This document shows positions 13,065 to 24,905 of a stretch of DNA of 64,000 nt, in pieces. The stretch lies in assembly GCA_936450465.1 (NCBI GenBank), contig OW388304.1, positions 11,564,708 to 11,628,707 on the forward strand. The letters are read 5' to 3'. The position numbers and the translations under genes are program-made. Origin of the DNA: Gibbula magus. Lineage: Eukaryota; Mollusca; Gastropoda; Trochida; Trochidae. Each line of letters begins with the position of its first letter. Position 1 is the first letter of the stretch. Below the pieces are notes generated by a model, which was given only the letters and a program-made list of their open reading frames with translations, made no database searches and was not told the DNA's origin.

Positions 13065-14525
13065 TGTGGCAGTGTTGGAATTGTACATAGATTTATTTAT
13101 GATTAAACTCTAGTTGAAACACAGTTGGAGTTGTGTTGTTTATAGCATTTTAACATAGTTAGTGTTTTTAGAATCAGCACTAGTGATAAGAATCATTAGT
13201 TTGTTAAGTCATTTTATTCCATTAGATTTAGATACTTTAAAGTTAATTATTTAGTATTAAGTTTATCTATTTAAGATATTCAATTTGTTAGCTATCAAGT
13301 TAAGTTACTTAAGTAAAGCATTTACAATTAGCTTAGCATAGTATTTACTAACAATAGCCACTGCACTCCAGGCCATGCCATGTCACATGCACTTCAGTCA
13401 ATACCCAAGCTATTTCAACTCTCCTCTCTCTTACAGTCTAGCTTGCTTTCTATTGTCTTTATGGGTGTTATAAGATTTAGGTTTTAACATTTAAAGTCAG
13501 TCAGTTTGATACATTCTGCTGGTCGTCATCTCGGTTATTCATAGTGTGATTTTCTTCGAGGTTTTTCCCATAGAGTTGTGCCTTGAAGTTCACCAGGAGT
13601 GATATTCTTATTGATGAGGTTAGTTTCTATTGTATGTAATTGTATTGTGTATTGTATATATCATAGTTTAATCTTATATCTAAATAGGATCTAATCTAAA
13701 GATAATACTTTAGATTAAGTAAGGTTATATTAATGTATCGGCCAGTTTAAGCAATTGGTCTGGTTTATATTTTCATATGCATTAATATCATTTATATCTT
13801 AACCATCGTAACTTAAATGCATATGACCTAATTTATCATAAACCATTCATTAAATTTAAATGTGTGTCTGAGGTGAGTGATTGTTTGAATGTGTGCTAGC
13901 TTTTGAGATAGGTTTTATGTTAGTTTTAATTATTTGCTTTTAGATAACCATGTGATTCTGACTGTGACCATACACTGACTTGTATCTATGTGAACCTGCT
14001 GTCGCGCAGCGGTGAGTTTCATGGTTTCGTGTATTTTATATTTGCTTATGTATTTCATGTATTTTGTATCAATAAGTATCCGGTATGTTAACATTTATGA
14101 TGTGAATAAGATATATGACTTATTATCATGTGTGTCATGATTTTATATACATAATGTGTGATCAGGCATTGATATTTATTGTAATGCGAATACGATGGTT
14201 GTGTAATTATTGTGTTGTGTTCTATATGTATATGTGTGTGTAACACATACCGATTATCCATGTGTTTCAAGTTTTTGTAAGGTGCATGATGTGATGTAAT
14301 GCTTCACACTGATGTTGTATCTAAGACTGTATTGTGTACTTGGATGATAATTATGTTTTAATAATGCTAAATGTGTCAAGTTGATACAGTGATTTGTTGC
14401 AATGCGTGTTTGTGTATCATGTTTTTAGGGTTCAGAGCATAGATTGATAATAAACTGTGTCAAGCCTCACACCCCTAGTAGTTGGTCTTCTCTTTTGGAC
14501 TAAGAGTTTCCTACACACTACTACA
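13065..14525 (+). repeat. 3' LTR (1461 bp)
   Basis: Collinear with 4838-6309 from TGTGGCAGTG to CACTACTACA. Candidate polyadenylation signal AATAAA at 14449-14454. Followed directly by the target duplication GTAG. Confidence 0.93.
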
Positions 14526-14529
14526 GTAG

Positions 14530-15488
14530 TTTGCCAAATAATTCAACATTTTCGTTAGATTAAACTTTGAGCTTTCAACTTCATATTCATGTAGCTGTAG
14601 ACCTTCTGGAGAGGATTTTCTAGACTATGATAACATACATTATGGGTGCACCAATATACCCTAGCAATGTGTATCCAAGGTTCATTGTCTTTGTAATTCT
14701 AAAAAAAATAACAGTGAGGAGTGTTTTAAGTCTCATTGTTAACTTTCAATTTCAAATACAGATTAATTTGATATGAATAACTGCAGGTAAAATATCTTTT
14801 GATATATATTTTCTTTTAACACTTTAATTTGTAGAAGTGTAATTGTTTTTAATACATGAGAATCACAAACATTGGTAAAACTAAATATATCGAAATACAT
14901 ATAACTATTGCTGTGCCTGATACATACAAAACGTATATCTTATCGACAGTAAACATCCTGAACACTTTAATCGTTGAATAGCATGTGTTATTGATCTAGT
15001 CTTTTTACGTCAACGTGGCAGAAAGGTTTTCAGAAACTCTTTTGAAACTCTTTCGTTCGAATAACGTTTTCAAAAACGTTTGTGTGAGCTTGGGAGGTTT
15101 CTCAATTCTCATAATACCTTTTCAAATTTGAATAAATAATACTCAAAACATAACTTTTATTATGAACGAACTTCACGTTTAAGAAATCAGTGATCCATTT
15201 CGCGTTTGCATGAGGCAACTTGCACACAGCGTTGTGTCATGTTTGTGTCATGTGATATCTTAACACACACAATTGTTGATAATGCAAGTACAACCAACAG
15301 ACAGTTTAGGATTCATTTGACCTAGCAATATTTAAATTCAGTTGAAGATAGCGTCGCGTTCTCGTCGAGTCTAATGTCAATGCCTGATTGAATATGCGCT
15401 AGAATATTTTGGTAAGTATTACTTAACTATGAAAATCATTTTGTAACATTATCGATTAACATATACATGTATTTCATCCTTTATCATG
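14530..15488. other. Intergenic, no gene seen
   Basis: AT-rich sequence right of the Gypsy insertion. No supported coding frame, RNA gene or obvious repeat was seen. Confidence 0.5.
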
Positions 15489-15682
15489 TATACCAAGGTT
15501 ACATTTTGGATAAAACTACCTTCAAAAGTATAAATTCTTGTACTTTTTCGGACCGAGTCTCATGCGGGATAGTTGCCTTACTCTAAGGGTGTGGTTTCGA
15601 ATCCTGCATGGGACTCGGCCCGAACAAGTACAATAATGTGTACTATTGAAGGTAGTGTTATCCCAAATATAACCTTGTTATA
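15489..15682. repeat. Foldback MITE-like element, about 80-bp arms
   Basis: The left arm, from about 15491 (CCAAGGTTACATTTTGGAT, then ACTACCTTCAA, then GTACTTTTTCGGACCGAGTC), pairs with the reverse complement of the right arm, which ends at about 15680 (TTGAAGGTAGTGTTATCCC, then AACCTTGTTA). The centre reads CCTTACTCTAAGGGTGTGG. This architecture fits a non-autonomous foldback element. No target duplication was identified. Confidence 0.75.
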
Positions 15683-15705
15683 TTTGTTCACTAATTTTAA
15701 TGGCA

Positions 15706-15800
15706 TGTACTTCAATAGTACAAATTCTTGTACTTTGTCGGACCGAGTTTCATGCGAGATTCGACCCCACACCTTCCGAGTAAGGCAGAACTCGCTAGCA
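15706..15800 (+). repeat. Partial direct copy of the adjacent foldback arm
   Basis: CAATAGTACAAATTCTTGTA followed by a GTCGGACCGAGTTTCATGCG block repeats the left arm of the 15489-15682 element, then passes into a variant of its centre (CCTTCCGAGTAAGGCAGA). It is probably a truncated second copy. Confidence 0.6.
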
Positions 15801-15898
15801 CTGACCATACCAGTAGATTACCACACAAAACACATTCGCATTGGTATTGTCACTTCTAAATGTTCTTTGTAGACCCTAGTATACATGTTCAAGAATGA

Positions 15899-16953
15899 TC
15901 AGTATCCGGTAGGACCGCCACGTACCCGGATGACACATTGCACCCTACGTCCCATGCCTCCAGTCAGACGTCGGATCTGTTCTTGTGTGATTTAAAAAAT
16001 ATTTATTCATTATTCATGAGTGGATTGGTAAACAGGCATTACGCCTATATGAATACCTCTCTGTTCTTGTGTCAATAACATTCACTCAGCGTGCAGAGCT
16101 GCCTCCAACTCATGTAAAATCTGTACTGGAGGGTTCCGAGCCTAGAGTCGCCGCCCTAGAATGTCCCACAAAAGCTCCAGAGGGTTCAGATCTGGGCCTA
16201 CTGCTGTCACGTTGTAAAGTTGTCACTCCGTTGGCTCGCATGTAATTAACAACGGCATGTGATCGGTGAGGCCGGACGTTGTCGTCCATGTATTGTGGTC
16301 ATGTATCAAGTGCATGGCTATCGAAATGAGGAACAACGACTGGCTGTAGCACGTCCAAGATATATTGAGCTCCAGTTAAGTTGCCCCTGATGGTGACAAA
16401 ATCAAGCTTGCAGACATGAGACAGGCATCCCCATACAATAACAGAGCCACCTTCATACGCAACAGCTGGCTGGATGTTCCTGGGAGTAAAGGCTGTATTC
16501 TTCTGTTTCCAAACACGTGCACGCCTATCAGTAACATAAATCGACTCTCGTCAGACCAATGGATTTTCCGCCAGGTCCTCAGATTCCAGTGTTGTCTGTC
16601 CAAACACCACGCCAAACGTGCACGTTTATGATGGTCTCTCATCAAGGGACGTTTAATTACCCTTCTTGCCTTTTGTCCTGCCGATTTGAGGCGATTTCTA
16701 AAATGTTCTGGTGCTGATGTTTCGATTTGGTTACCACAGACATTTCAGCTGAGGACTTGGACTGAGGACTCGGCGTACATGTCGAAGAAGGTGCCGGTCC
16801 TCTCGAGGTGTAGTGACAGTAGGTCTTCCAGACCTTGGACGGTCCATTGCACTTCCTGTCTACAACAGTGTAATGGTAGCCAAGATTTCGTCCTATCGCC
16901 TTAACGGACATTCCTGCAGAGTGCATACCAATAATTTGATTTCTGAGATCCAT
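15899..16953 (-). pseudogene. Tc1-like transposase, dead
   Basis: Cut-and-paste transposase of the Tc1/mariner superfamily, read right to left. The N-terminal helix-turn-helix starts at the ATG at 16953 (MDLRNQIIGMHSAGMSVKAI). The first catalytic aspartate is in HWSDESRFML near 16540, the second in DDNVRPH near 16280, and the final acid in PDLNPLELLWDILGR near 16170. The C-terminus reads RRVQCVIRVRGGP and ends at 15899-15901. The protein is spread over several frames, carries stops, and is interrupted near its end by the 71-bp insertion at 15989-16059. All landmarks of the DDE domain can be seen, so family assignment is firm, but no product can be made. Confidence 0.9.
15989..16059 (-). mobile_element. 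Short retrotransposed tail inserted in the Tc1 transposase
   Basis: A 71-bp block lies between two identical 13-bp copies of TCTGTTCTTGTGT (15976-15988 and 16060-16072). Read on the minus strand it ends in ATGAATAATGAATAAATATT, like the tail of a non-LTR element. Its core TGGATTGGTAAACAGGCATT recurs at 22777-22796, so it belongs to a family. It is best explained as a strongly 5'-truncated SINE or LINE copy. Confidence 0.8.
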
Positions 16954-17020
16954 TGACAATCGTCGTTCAATAGATATGCTTGAATGGCTATGGAAAGCAA
17001 CGTTACATACCACCAAATGC

Positions 17021-17329
17021 AGTTACTCTTGTTTAACTATTTATTATATTCTCGAAAACAAAATCATCACAAATATCGGGGGTGCTTAACTTTTTTCTTT
17101 GTGTATATATGAGTAGGACCTGCTTTTTAACTTATTAACTACTGATTAGCTAATGAAATTAAGAAGTGGAAAAACCATCTTTCACTTTCCTCTGTTCTAT
17201 CAGTGATTAGTTTCATTAAAAAGATAAGCACATTATGTCGGGGAGTATTTTTCTTGCCCTGTTGGATTATGTATTGTTTAGATAGTTTTAATATTAAATG
17301 CTGCATCAGGCTTGTTGGTTATTTGTTAT
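17021..17329. other. No gene seen; right flank of Tc1 remnant
   Basis: AT-rich. It may hold the worn terminal repeat of the Tc1 element (GGGGGTGCTTAAC near 17080), but no matching left terminus was recognised. Confidence 0.4.
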
Positions 17330-17575
17330 CCCCCGCCAACATAGTTTGGGGGGGTATTGAAATGGGCTCCGTCAGTACGTCCGTCCCGATTTTGTTTCCG
17401 GAGCTGAACTCGAAAACTGTAAGACATATCTCAACGAAACTTGGTGTTTGGAACAATCATCATGTGTAGATGTGCCTTTTGGGGTTTTCAACTTCTTCAC
17501 TTCATTTCCATTGATCATAACTTAATAATTCATTTCCGGAGCAGAACTCAAAAACTGCCATGGATGTATTTTTAG
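17330..17575 (+). repeat. Mollusc-type dispersed repeat (CCCCCGCCAAC...GGGGGG)
   Basis: CCCCCGCCAACATAGTTTGG then GGGGGTATTG, GTACGTCCGTCCCG, and two related blocks TTTCCGGAGC.GAACTC.AAAA (17394 and 17533). From general knowledge, short repeats of this style are common in mollusc genomes. There is no coding content. Confidence 0.55.
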
Positions 17576-17700
17576 CTCATCTGGCCTGAAAGGCCCGATA
17601 GGCTTATGGCATGGCACGATGTCCGGCGTCCGTCCGTCCGTCAATCTGTAAAGTTTTCGCATTTTGTCTTCTTCTCCAGAACCAGTTGGTCTAAGGAGCT
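17576..17700 (+). repeat. GGCCTGAAAGGCC repeat-element end, copy 1
   Basis: Starts AGCTCATCTGGCCTGAAAGG and continues into GGCATGGCAC, GTCCGGCGTCCGTCCGTCCG and TTCTTCTCCAGAACCA. The same landmarks occur in the opposite orientation at 46420-47118, so both are ends of one element family whose interior there is a tandem array. Confidence 0.65.
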
Positions 17701-18618
17701 GAACTTTTGTGTGCAAATTCCTTGGCTTTGCTCCCAACCCCAAAAAGCTATTTTCATCTTGATCATCACCAAACGATAACCATGAGTTGCAATAAACCTT
17801 ATATTGGGAAGGGTAAGGTTGTTTTGATATGTTACACACCTTACAGGGAGTAGCATCCCTGCCCTGCTGAGCCAACAAATGAAACATATCATCATCCTTC
17901 CTGCTACATCAGGCTATAAGGAGAAGGTTCATAGTCACTGTTATTCAACAACTATTCTTCAATAAATTTTCCCAAAAGCGTGGGATATAGCCGACCCTGT
18001 CTGCTTGTTTTATCTCAGAACACATCTGCGATTCTTTTGTACATGGTAATAGTTCCACAATATAATTTGTAAAGAAACGAAAATTACCTGTAAAGGTGTT
18101 CACATGCAAAGGCATTCTTTTAAAGATGCACAGTCAGTTTTGCATCATATCTTAATTGGTTCTAAAATGTACATATTTCAGTAGGTGCAGGTTTAAGTTA
18201 TATATTCTTAATATATCAATGCTTAATACATAGACCTATTAAACGCTATAGAAGCAAATCTGTTTCCTATCTACTTTATGAAAGGTTCCTCAATTACGTT
18301 TGGTTTTATGCCTGCAGCATGCCAAGGTTCAATGTCCGGTTTTCGATCATTCCCACGATTTTGAATGGTTGTATTTTTGTTATAATGAACTGACTGACTT
18401 TAAACTGGCTATTTTCTGTTAATTTGACAATTCTCAAATAAATAACCAAAATTATAACATTGGACATACATGTAACATGATTATGTCCCTTTAACATGAA
18501 ATGTATTTAAATTTGAGACCAAGTTTTATTAAAGGAGCGTTAGTGACTTTGAAATACATAATATATGTTTGCGCAAACTGCATAACAACTAAACAAGCAA
18601 ACTGTATTACTGACACGT
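17701..18618. other. Interior or flank of the GGCCTGAAAGGCC repeat, no gene
   Basis: Contains a frame of about 120 codons on the minus strand that overlaps the repeat and shows no family resemblance; I treat it as chance. The rest is AT-rich intergenic DNA. Confidence 0.45.
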
Positions 18619-21600
18619 AGAAATAAATAGTTAAATTTTCAATGGTAATTTTTCTTGGTATTATAAAGGCCATCCATGTTTAACTCCACCGTTGTAATTA
18701 ATCCTATGTTAACAGGTCACAAGGTGCATGATGCGGGATGTCCAGTCGGACAGCATAATGTAGAAATGCTTATTAAAAAGAAATTCCAGAACAACACACC
18801 TCTGGTGCATTTTACATACACGTATGTCTTGTCAATGTTGAACGGGATATAAAATAGCACAATATTAATAAATCAGCCAATGTCAAATCAACCTTTTACG
18901 TTCAGTTTTTTCAACTAAATTAGCATTTCTAAAAATAATTGCAGCAAGCCTGTTTCTTGTGTTTGTTTGTATACTGATCAATATTCCATTTAAAGTCATA
19001 CTTACGAATTAAATCAAAATAGAAAATTAATGGGTTTTTAAAAAATCATTCAACCAAAAGGTATTTTTAAAAATAATAATAATTGTATCTAATTATTGTG
19101 ATAACCATGTACATATTTATGTTTTAACTAAAACTAAAATATAACATTTACTTTTTATATAGCGTATGATCATGAAAATGAGGCACATCTTCTCTGTAAG
19201 GACAAGCATAAACTCAATTTACGTTAAATGATCCTCAATTTATAAGTTAGATACAACACTTCTCCAACTCTCGTCTCGTCTTGATCTCCGTAACCTACAC
19301 GACTACACCTGATGGAATGTTGTGTTCTGGCATAAATAAACAATAAGGATCTTTTGTAATTATCTGATTCAATCTTTTGTTTTACAAGCACGAACTATTT
19401 ACACTGTTAATCGAATGGAGGCAAAACATCCTCTCAGATTTCACGAATTTGCGATTTAAAATATCACATATTTTATCAGTTTATTTCAAGTTCTTAAAAT
19501 TCAAGTGAATTAAAGGATTTATCGTTTGTAGGGAAGTAAATTCTGAAAGTAGAAAATTCGTAACATCTGCATTAAATGTTTAATAAAAAGATCAAAGTTC
19601 AAATGCAGTAGTAGGATGACCTGCGTTTGTTGTGTGAGTCCACTTTATGATGAATATTTTTTTAAACATGCATCATTGAGGACAAAGTTATCCATCTGAA
19701 TAAATAATACGATCAATGAATGTAATTGATCGTACGCATATATTTATATAACTATAGCAACACATTTAGTTTTATATAATATAACGGTTGTTTTGTAATA
19801 TCATAGTGTGTGTGGGGATATTTGACCCTTTTGTATCGCTGTCAAAGAGTTCGAAATAGTGTTCCATACAAACGGCTTCGACCCTCTCGCAGACTTCAAA
19901 ACGATTGATAGCCCAATGGACTTTCAAACACGAATAATGCTGACCGCCGTTAAAGTAACACACTCTTCAGACTAACATTTAGTCTCAGAAATAGTTTTTC
20001 TTATCAACAATGCTATTTTACAAACAATTCAAATAGTTATACCAAATGGAGCCCTAAAGATGCCTGAATTTCTAGAACTGAGTAATCTAGACTTGCTATA
20101 ATTTTCTACACTGGGCTGGCCATCAATTGAATATTTTGCTCTGGATGACAGAATCACACAATCTTGAACGAGCCATTAAACAGATCGATGCATACAGAAT
20201 CCCAGGTGTATCACCGAATCACTCGTAAAATCCCTTATCGCCATCCACCACCATTCCAAATTCACATTGTTGCTAAATTCTATTTACGATTCTAGCTTTA
20301 CTAGTAGAGTCCTAACTCCTCCGGCCAGTTATACAATAACCAGTTAATCTTTAAAAAAACAACGAAGTCGATCCCACCAATGCCAAGAGGGTAACGAGTG
20401 GTGGATCCAGACATTTTCATTAAAAAAATTTCAAAAGAGCTGGATCCTCTGGAAGGAGAAAGGGGGTCAGAAAAAAGGTCTCAGCTAGTATGGACTTGCC
20501 TCTTACCTCAAAATAGGGTCATGAACATTCTTGACGGATGTAAACATCACCTTAAACATTAATTCATATTGTAACTAACTGAAATATAATTTGAAAAACA
20601 TACAGCAGCAACACACGTTTATAGGCACTGAGATGTTTGCTCTAGGATTGTATCAAATCTTGACGTTTTAACGTTTTATCAAGTTTTGTCTCAAACTAAC
20701 TCCCTAAAAAGACCCTTAAAGTTAAACAACTAAATGTACAATTATTCAAATTCAAATTTCATTATTTTTCGAATAAAAGTTTTCATATTGACTAATTGAG
20801 AACAATTTCATCACAAATACTGTAGTTTTGAAAATATTAACCCCTGGTCTTTTAAAAAAGCTGCCAAAAACTTAGTCTCACTCTTAGACCCTTAAAAAAA
20901 CAGGCTCCTTTTCACTAATTAATAACATGGGGATGTTTTTAAAATAAATACTTTTTTCATAGTCTGAGTATAAGACTACCAAAAACTGTTTTCTATGAGA
21001 TATCAACTCTGAATATGTTGTGGGACACTCAACTGTTTTCTTATAATGCAAAAATGTAAAGTAATCGGTCCAATGTTCGCATTAATGCCAAAGACTTGCC
21101 AAATAACAGGATATTTGCACGGAAATACTCAAGTAGGTGAACCAACTTTCGGTATGCAGCTGTATACTCTTAGCACAACATTTGACCATAAACTTATAGC
21201 AACATGGGCCAAAACACAGACGATAGATTTCAACCCAAATAAAACAGAATCTATAGGGTTTTTTCCCAGAAAGAAAGTTTTTACATTAAAGCCTGACCTT
21301 GTAATGAATGATACAATCATTAAATCTGTTGATTCTCACAAAACATTTAGAATTGACTTTGCTAAATGATGGCCAGTAGAATATACATATTGATAATATT
21401 ATTTCCAAGGTTAGTCCTATGATCAATTGATTGAGAACCATAAAATATCGCCATCAGAGGAAAAACCTTGAAACGTTTTATTCTTCATTTGTATCACCAA
21501 TTCTTGATCGTGTACAGAGACACAAGAAACGTTATTAGAAAAATATAGAAATTCATTTAGATGCCTTAAAGGGGCATACTCATGCTGGTGAGGTCACATA

Positions 21601-21666
21601 CATGTCCAATGTTATAATTTGTGTTATTTATTTGAGAATTATCAACTTTCACCGAAAATAACTAGT
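18619..21666 (+). repeat. Segmental duplication, copy 1 (3.05 kb)
   Basis: Collinear with 22890-27710 from AGAAATAAATAGTTAAATTT to CCGAAAATAACTAGT. The match is close over most of its length apart from small indels. Copy 1 lacks the LINE block, the foldback element and the SINE found in copy 2, so it records the pre-insertion state. It contains a decayed reverse transcriptase fragment at its right end and otherwise no recognisable gene. Confidence 0.9.
21046..21575 (+). pseudogene. LINE reverse transcriptase fragment (duplication copy 1)
   Basis: The thumb region of a non-LTR reverse transcriptase is visible as FNPNKTES followed by MNDTIIKSVDSHK (about 21229-21345). In another frame it continues as IDNIISKVSPMI and LETFYSSFVSPIL (about 21390-21505). 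This is the pattern of jockey/L2-type elements after the YADD block, which itself is degraded (YTLSTTF near 21163). Stops and frame changes make it a fossil. The same fragment is in the second duplication copy. Confidence 0.75.
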
Positions 21667-22059
21667 TTAAGGTCAATCAACATTATCTGATCGACGAAAT
21701 CTTCACAAAATGACCATTTTGCATAAAATGTCTCATGAAACGACCCCAAAATAATTATCAGAATTAATTCCGCACAGAAACTTGTAAAAAATAGTTCCTT
21801 CCATCGTGTGATTTTGATTGGAATATGTTGGATAAAAATGTTAGAAATATTGTTTTTGTTTTGTTTAAGTTCGACCAAGATGTTTCTTCTACGAGCATGG
21901 TTTTGATTTACAATCGGTTTTATATGGAAAAAGTCATGAAATTAATCAAAGTAAAAACAGAGCAATTCATTGTTGCCGAATCCTGTACTCTACATTATCA
22001 ACATCATTAAATATAGGCGGGCCTATTCCATTCCACTGATAGGGGTGCCTATCATGACT

Positions 22060-22200
22060 GTAGGCAAACTACCACTCCGACTGTAGGCAAAGTCACACTA
22101 ATTTGACTGTAGGCAAAGTGCACTGTAGGCAGAAGAAGACCTAACCATACTCTCGATCTGCCTACAACTCGTTCTGCCTACAGCTTAAAACAACACATGT
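22060..22200. repeat. GACTGTAGGCAAA direct repeats with inverted TCTGCCTACA
   Basis: At least four forward CTGTAGGCA units (about 22059, 22080, 22109, 22125) are followed by inverted units in CTCGATCTGCCTAC and CTCGTTCTGCCTACA. TACTCTCGATCTGCCTAC recurs exactly near 63530, so the block is part of a dispersed family. Confidence 0.6.
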
Positions 22201-22773
22201 CAAGGTCGGTAAGTCACAGGAGTGTAGGCACAGTGAGAAATTTGTAGATGATGTAAAGGTACATCCAATGTGTTGTTTGGGGTCATATGTGCAAAACGTT
22301 ATACATTGTGTTATTTTATCGAGAAGTACTGACTTTTGCCAAAAAGTACCGTTTTGATGATTGCGATATAGTATCCCGTCGATATAGAGGTAAAAGTATC
22401 GATTTCTGATCGAAAACCGGACAATGCACAGCGTGTGGCGAGCGTCAATTAGTCAAACGTAATTTTCGAAACTTATTTTCAACAGAAAAAAAGAAAAATT
22501 TTGGTTGATGATGTTGAATAGGTCTTATAACTACTGTGCATGTACATGGCGTATGTAGTTTCAGTTTCTGCACATGAATAAGGATGTTGTTTGATTTTAA
22601 TTGGAAAATAGTAAATATGATATATTTGACAATTGAGGATGAATATGCAAGTTGAGTGAAATTGTTTCAACTGAAATCAGCACATATCGTATATTGGCAC
22701 GTATTAAAGCGAAATAATTTTGTATGAAAAATAATGGATGCATCTTTAAACAATATTTATATATGAAAAGATG

Positions 22774-22818
22774 AATGGATTGGTAAACAGGCATTACGCC
22801 TATATCATTACCTCTCCA
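22774..22818 (-). mobile_element. Second copy of the GGATTGGTAAACAGGC tail
   Basis: ATGGATTGGTAAACAGGCAT then TACGCCTATAT and a nearby CTCT match the insert at 15989-16059. On the minus strand it again ends in a CATTCAT-type tail. It looks like a short truncated retrotransposon end. Confidence 0.65.
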
Positions 22819-24905
22819 GTACAACATTTTACATTACACATCATTCATTCATCAATTCTGTGAGAAACGCAAACATACAATAAACAGGAAGAAATAAATA
22901 GTTAAATTTTTCAATGGTATTTTTTCTTGGTATTATGAAGGCCATCCATGTTTAACTCCGCCGTTGTAATTAATCCTATGTTAACAGGTCACAAGGTGCA
23001 TGATGAGGGATGTCTAGTCGGACAGCATAATTTAGAAATGCTTATTAAGAATAATTTCCAGAACAACACACCTCTGGTGCATTTTACATACACGTATCAT
23101 GTCTTGTCAATGTTGAACGGGATATAAAATAGCACAATATTAATAAATCAGCCAATGTCAAATCAACCTTTTACGTTCAGTTTTTTCACCTAAAGTAGTA
23201 TTTGTAAAAAGTTCTAGCAAGCCTGTTTCTGGTGTTTGTTTGTAGACTGATCACATTCCATTTAAAGTCATACTTATGAATTAAATCAAAATAGAAAATA
23301 AATGGGTTTTTAAAAAAGCATTCAACCAAATTGTTTTTTAAAAAATAATAATAATTGTATCTAATTATTGAAAACCTTGTACATATTTATGTTTTAAAAC
23401 TTAAATATAACATTTACTTTTTATATAGCGTATGATCATGAAAATGAGGCACACCTTCTCTGTAAGGACAAGCATAAACTCAATTTACGTTAAATGATCC
23501 TCAATTTATAAGTTAGATACAACACTTCTCCAACTCTCGTCTCGTCTTGATCTCCGTAACCTACACGACTACACCTGATCGAATGTTGTGTTCTGACATA
23601 AATAAACAATACGGATCTTTTGTAATTATCTGATTCAATCTTTTGTTTTACAAGCACGAAATGTTTACACTGTTAATCGAATGGAGGCAAAACGTCCTCT
23701 CAGATTTCACGAATTTGCGATTGAAAATTTCACATATTTTATCAGTTTATTTCAAGTTCTTAAATTCAAGTGAATTAAAGGATTTATCGTTTCTAGGGAA
23801 GTAAATTCTGAAAGTAGAAAATAACTTCTGCATTAAATGTTTAATAAAAAGATCAATAAAATCAACTGCAGTAGTAAGATGACCTGCGTTTGTTGTGTGA
23901 GTCCACTTTATGATGAATATTTTTTTAAACATGCATCATTGAGGACAAAGTTATCCATCTGAATAAATAATACGATCAATGAATGTAATTGATCGTACGC
24001 ATATATTTATATAACTATAGCAACACATTTTAGTTTTAAATAATATAACAGTTGTTTTGTAATATCATAGTGTGTGTGTGGTGATATTTGACCCTTTTGT
24101 ATCGCTCTCAAAGAGTTCGAAATAGTGTTCCATACAATTGGCTTCGATCCTCTCGCAGACTTCAAAACGATGGATAGCACAATGGACTTTCAAACACCAA
24201 TAATGCTGACCGCCGTTAAAGTTACACACTCTTCAGACTAACATTTAGTCTCAGAAATAGTTTTTCTTATCAACAATGCTATTTTACAAACAATTCAAAT
24301 AGTTATACCAAATGGAGCCCTAAAGATGCCTGAATTTCTAGAGCTGAATAATCTAGATTTGCTATAATTTTTCTACACTGAGCTGGCCATCAATTGAATA
24401 TTTTGCTCTGGATGACAGAATCACACAATCTTGAACGAGCCATTAAACAAATCGACGCGTACAAAATCCCAGGTGTATCACCGAATCACTCGTAAAATCC
24501 CTTATCGCCAACCCCACCATTCCAATCACCAGTTTAATCTTTTAAAAAAACGCAAATCGATCCCACCATTGCCATGAGGGTTACGAGTGGCGGACCTAGA
24601 CATTTTCATTAAAAAATGTTCAAAAGAGCTGGATCCTCTGGAAGGAGAAAGGGGGTCAGAACAAATGGTCTCGGCTAGTATGGACTTGCCTCTTACCTCA
24701 GAATAGGTTCATGAACATTCTTGACGGATGTAAACATCCCCTTTAACATACATCCATATTGTAACTAACTGATTAGAATTTGAAAAACATACATACGTTC
24801 ATAGGAACTGAGATGTTTGCTCTAGCATTGTATCAAATCTTGACGTTTTAACGTTTTATCTCAAACTAACTCACTAAAAGGACCCTTTAAGTTAAACAAC
24901 TTAAT

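Larger units (their letters stand above)
4834..14529 (+). mobile_element. Ty3/Gypsy LTR retrotransposon, full length, defective
   Basis: A complete insertion: target duplication GTAG (4834-4837 and 14526-14529), two long LTRs beginning TGTGGCAG and ending ACTACTACA, a primer-binding-type site directly after the 5' LTR, gag, protease, reverse transcriptase, RNase H, integrase, and a purine tract abutting the 3' LTR. The order protease-RT-RNase H-integrase defines Ty3/Gypsy rather than Copia. Gag and pol are split by several frameshifts and three in-frame stops, so this copy cannot make its proteins. The LTRs differ by a few percent plus small indels, which points to an insertion that is not recent but not ancient. 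No envelope-like gene with membrane segments was found. Confidence 0.95.
21667..22889. other. Spacer between the duplicated segments
   Basis: Contains a cluster of CTGTAGGCA motifs at about 22060-22200, a copy of the retrotransposed tail at 22774-22818, and no supported gene. Confidence 0.5.

Noticed and set aside
15600..15625. tRNA-like box B (GGTTTCGAATCC) as evidence for a SINE head
   Set aside because: No box A at the right distance; the bases are part of the foldback arm.
17522..17887. 121-codon minus-strand ORF
   Set aside because: Lies in a dispersed repeat with GTCCGTCCGTCC blocks; no motif.
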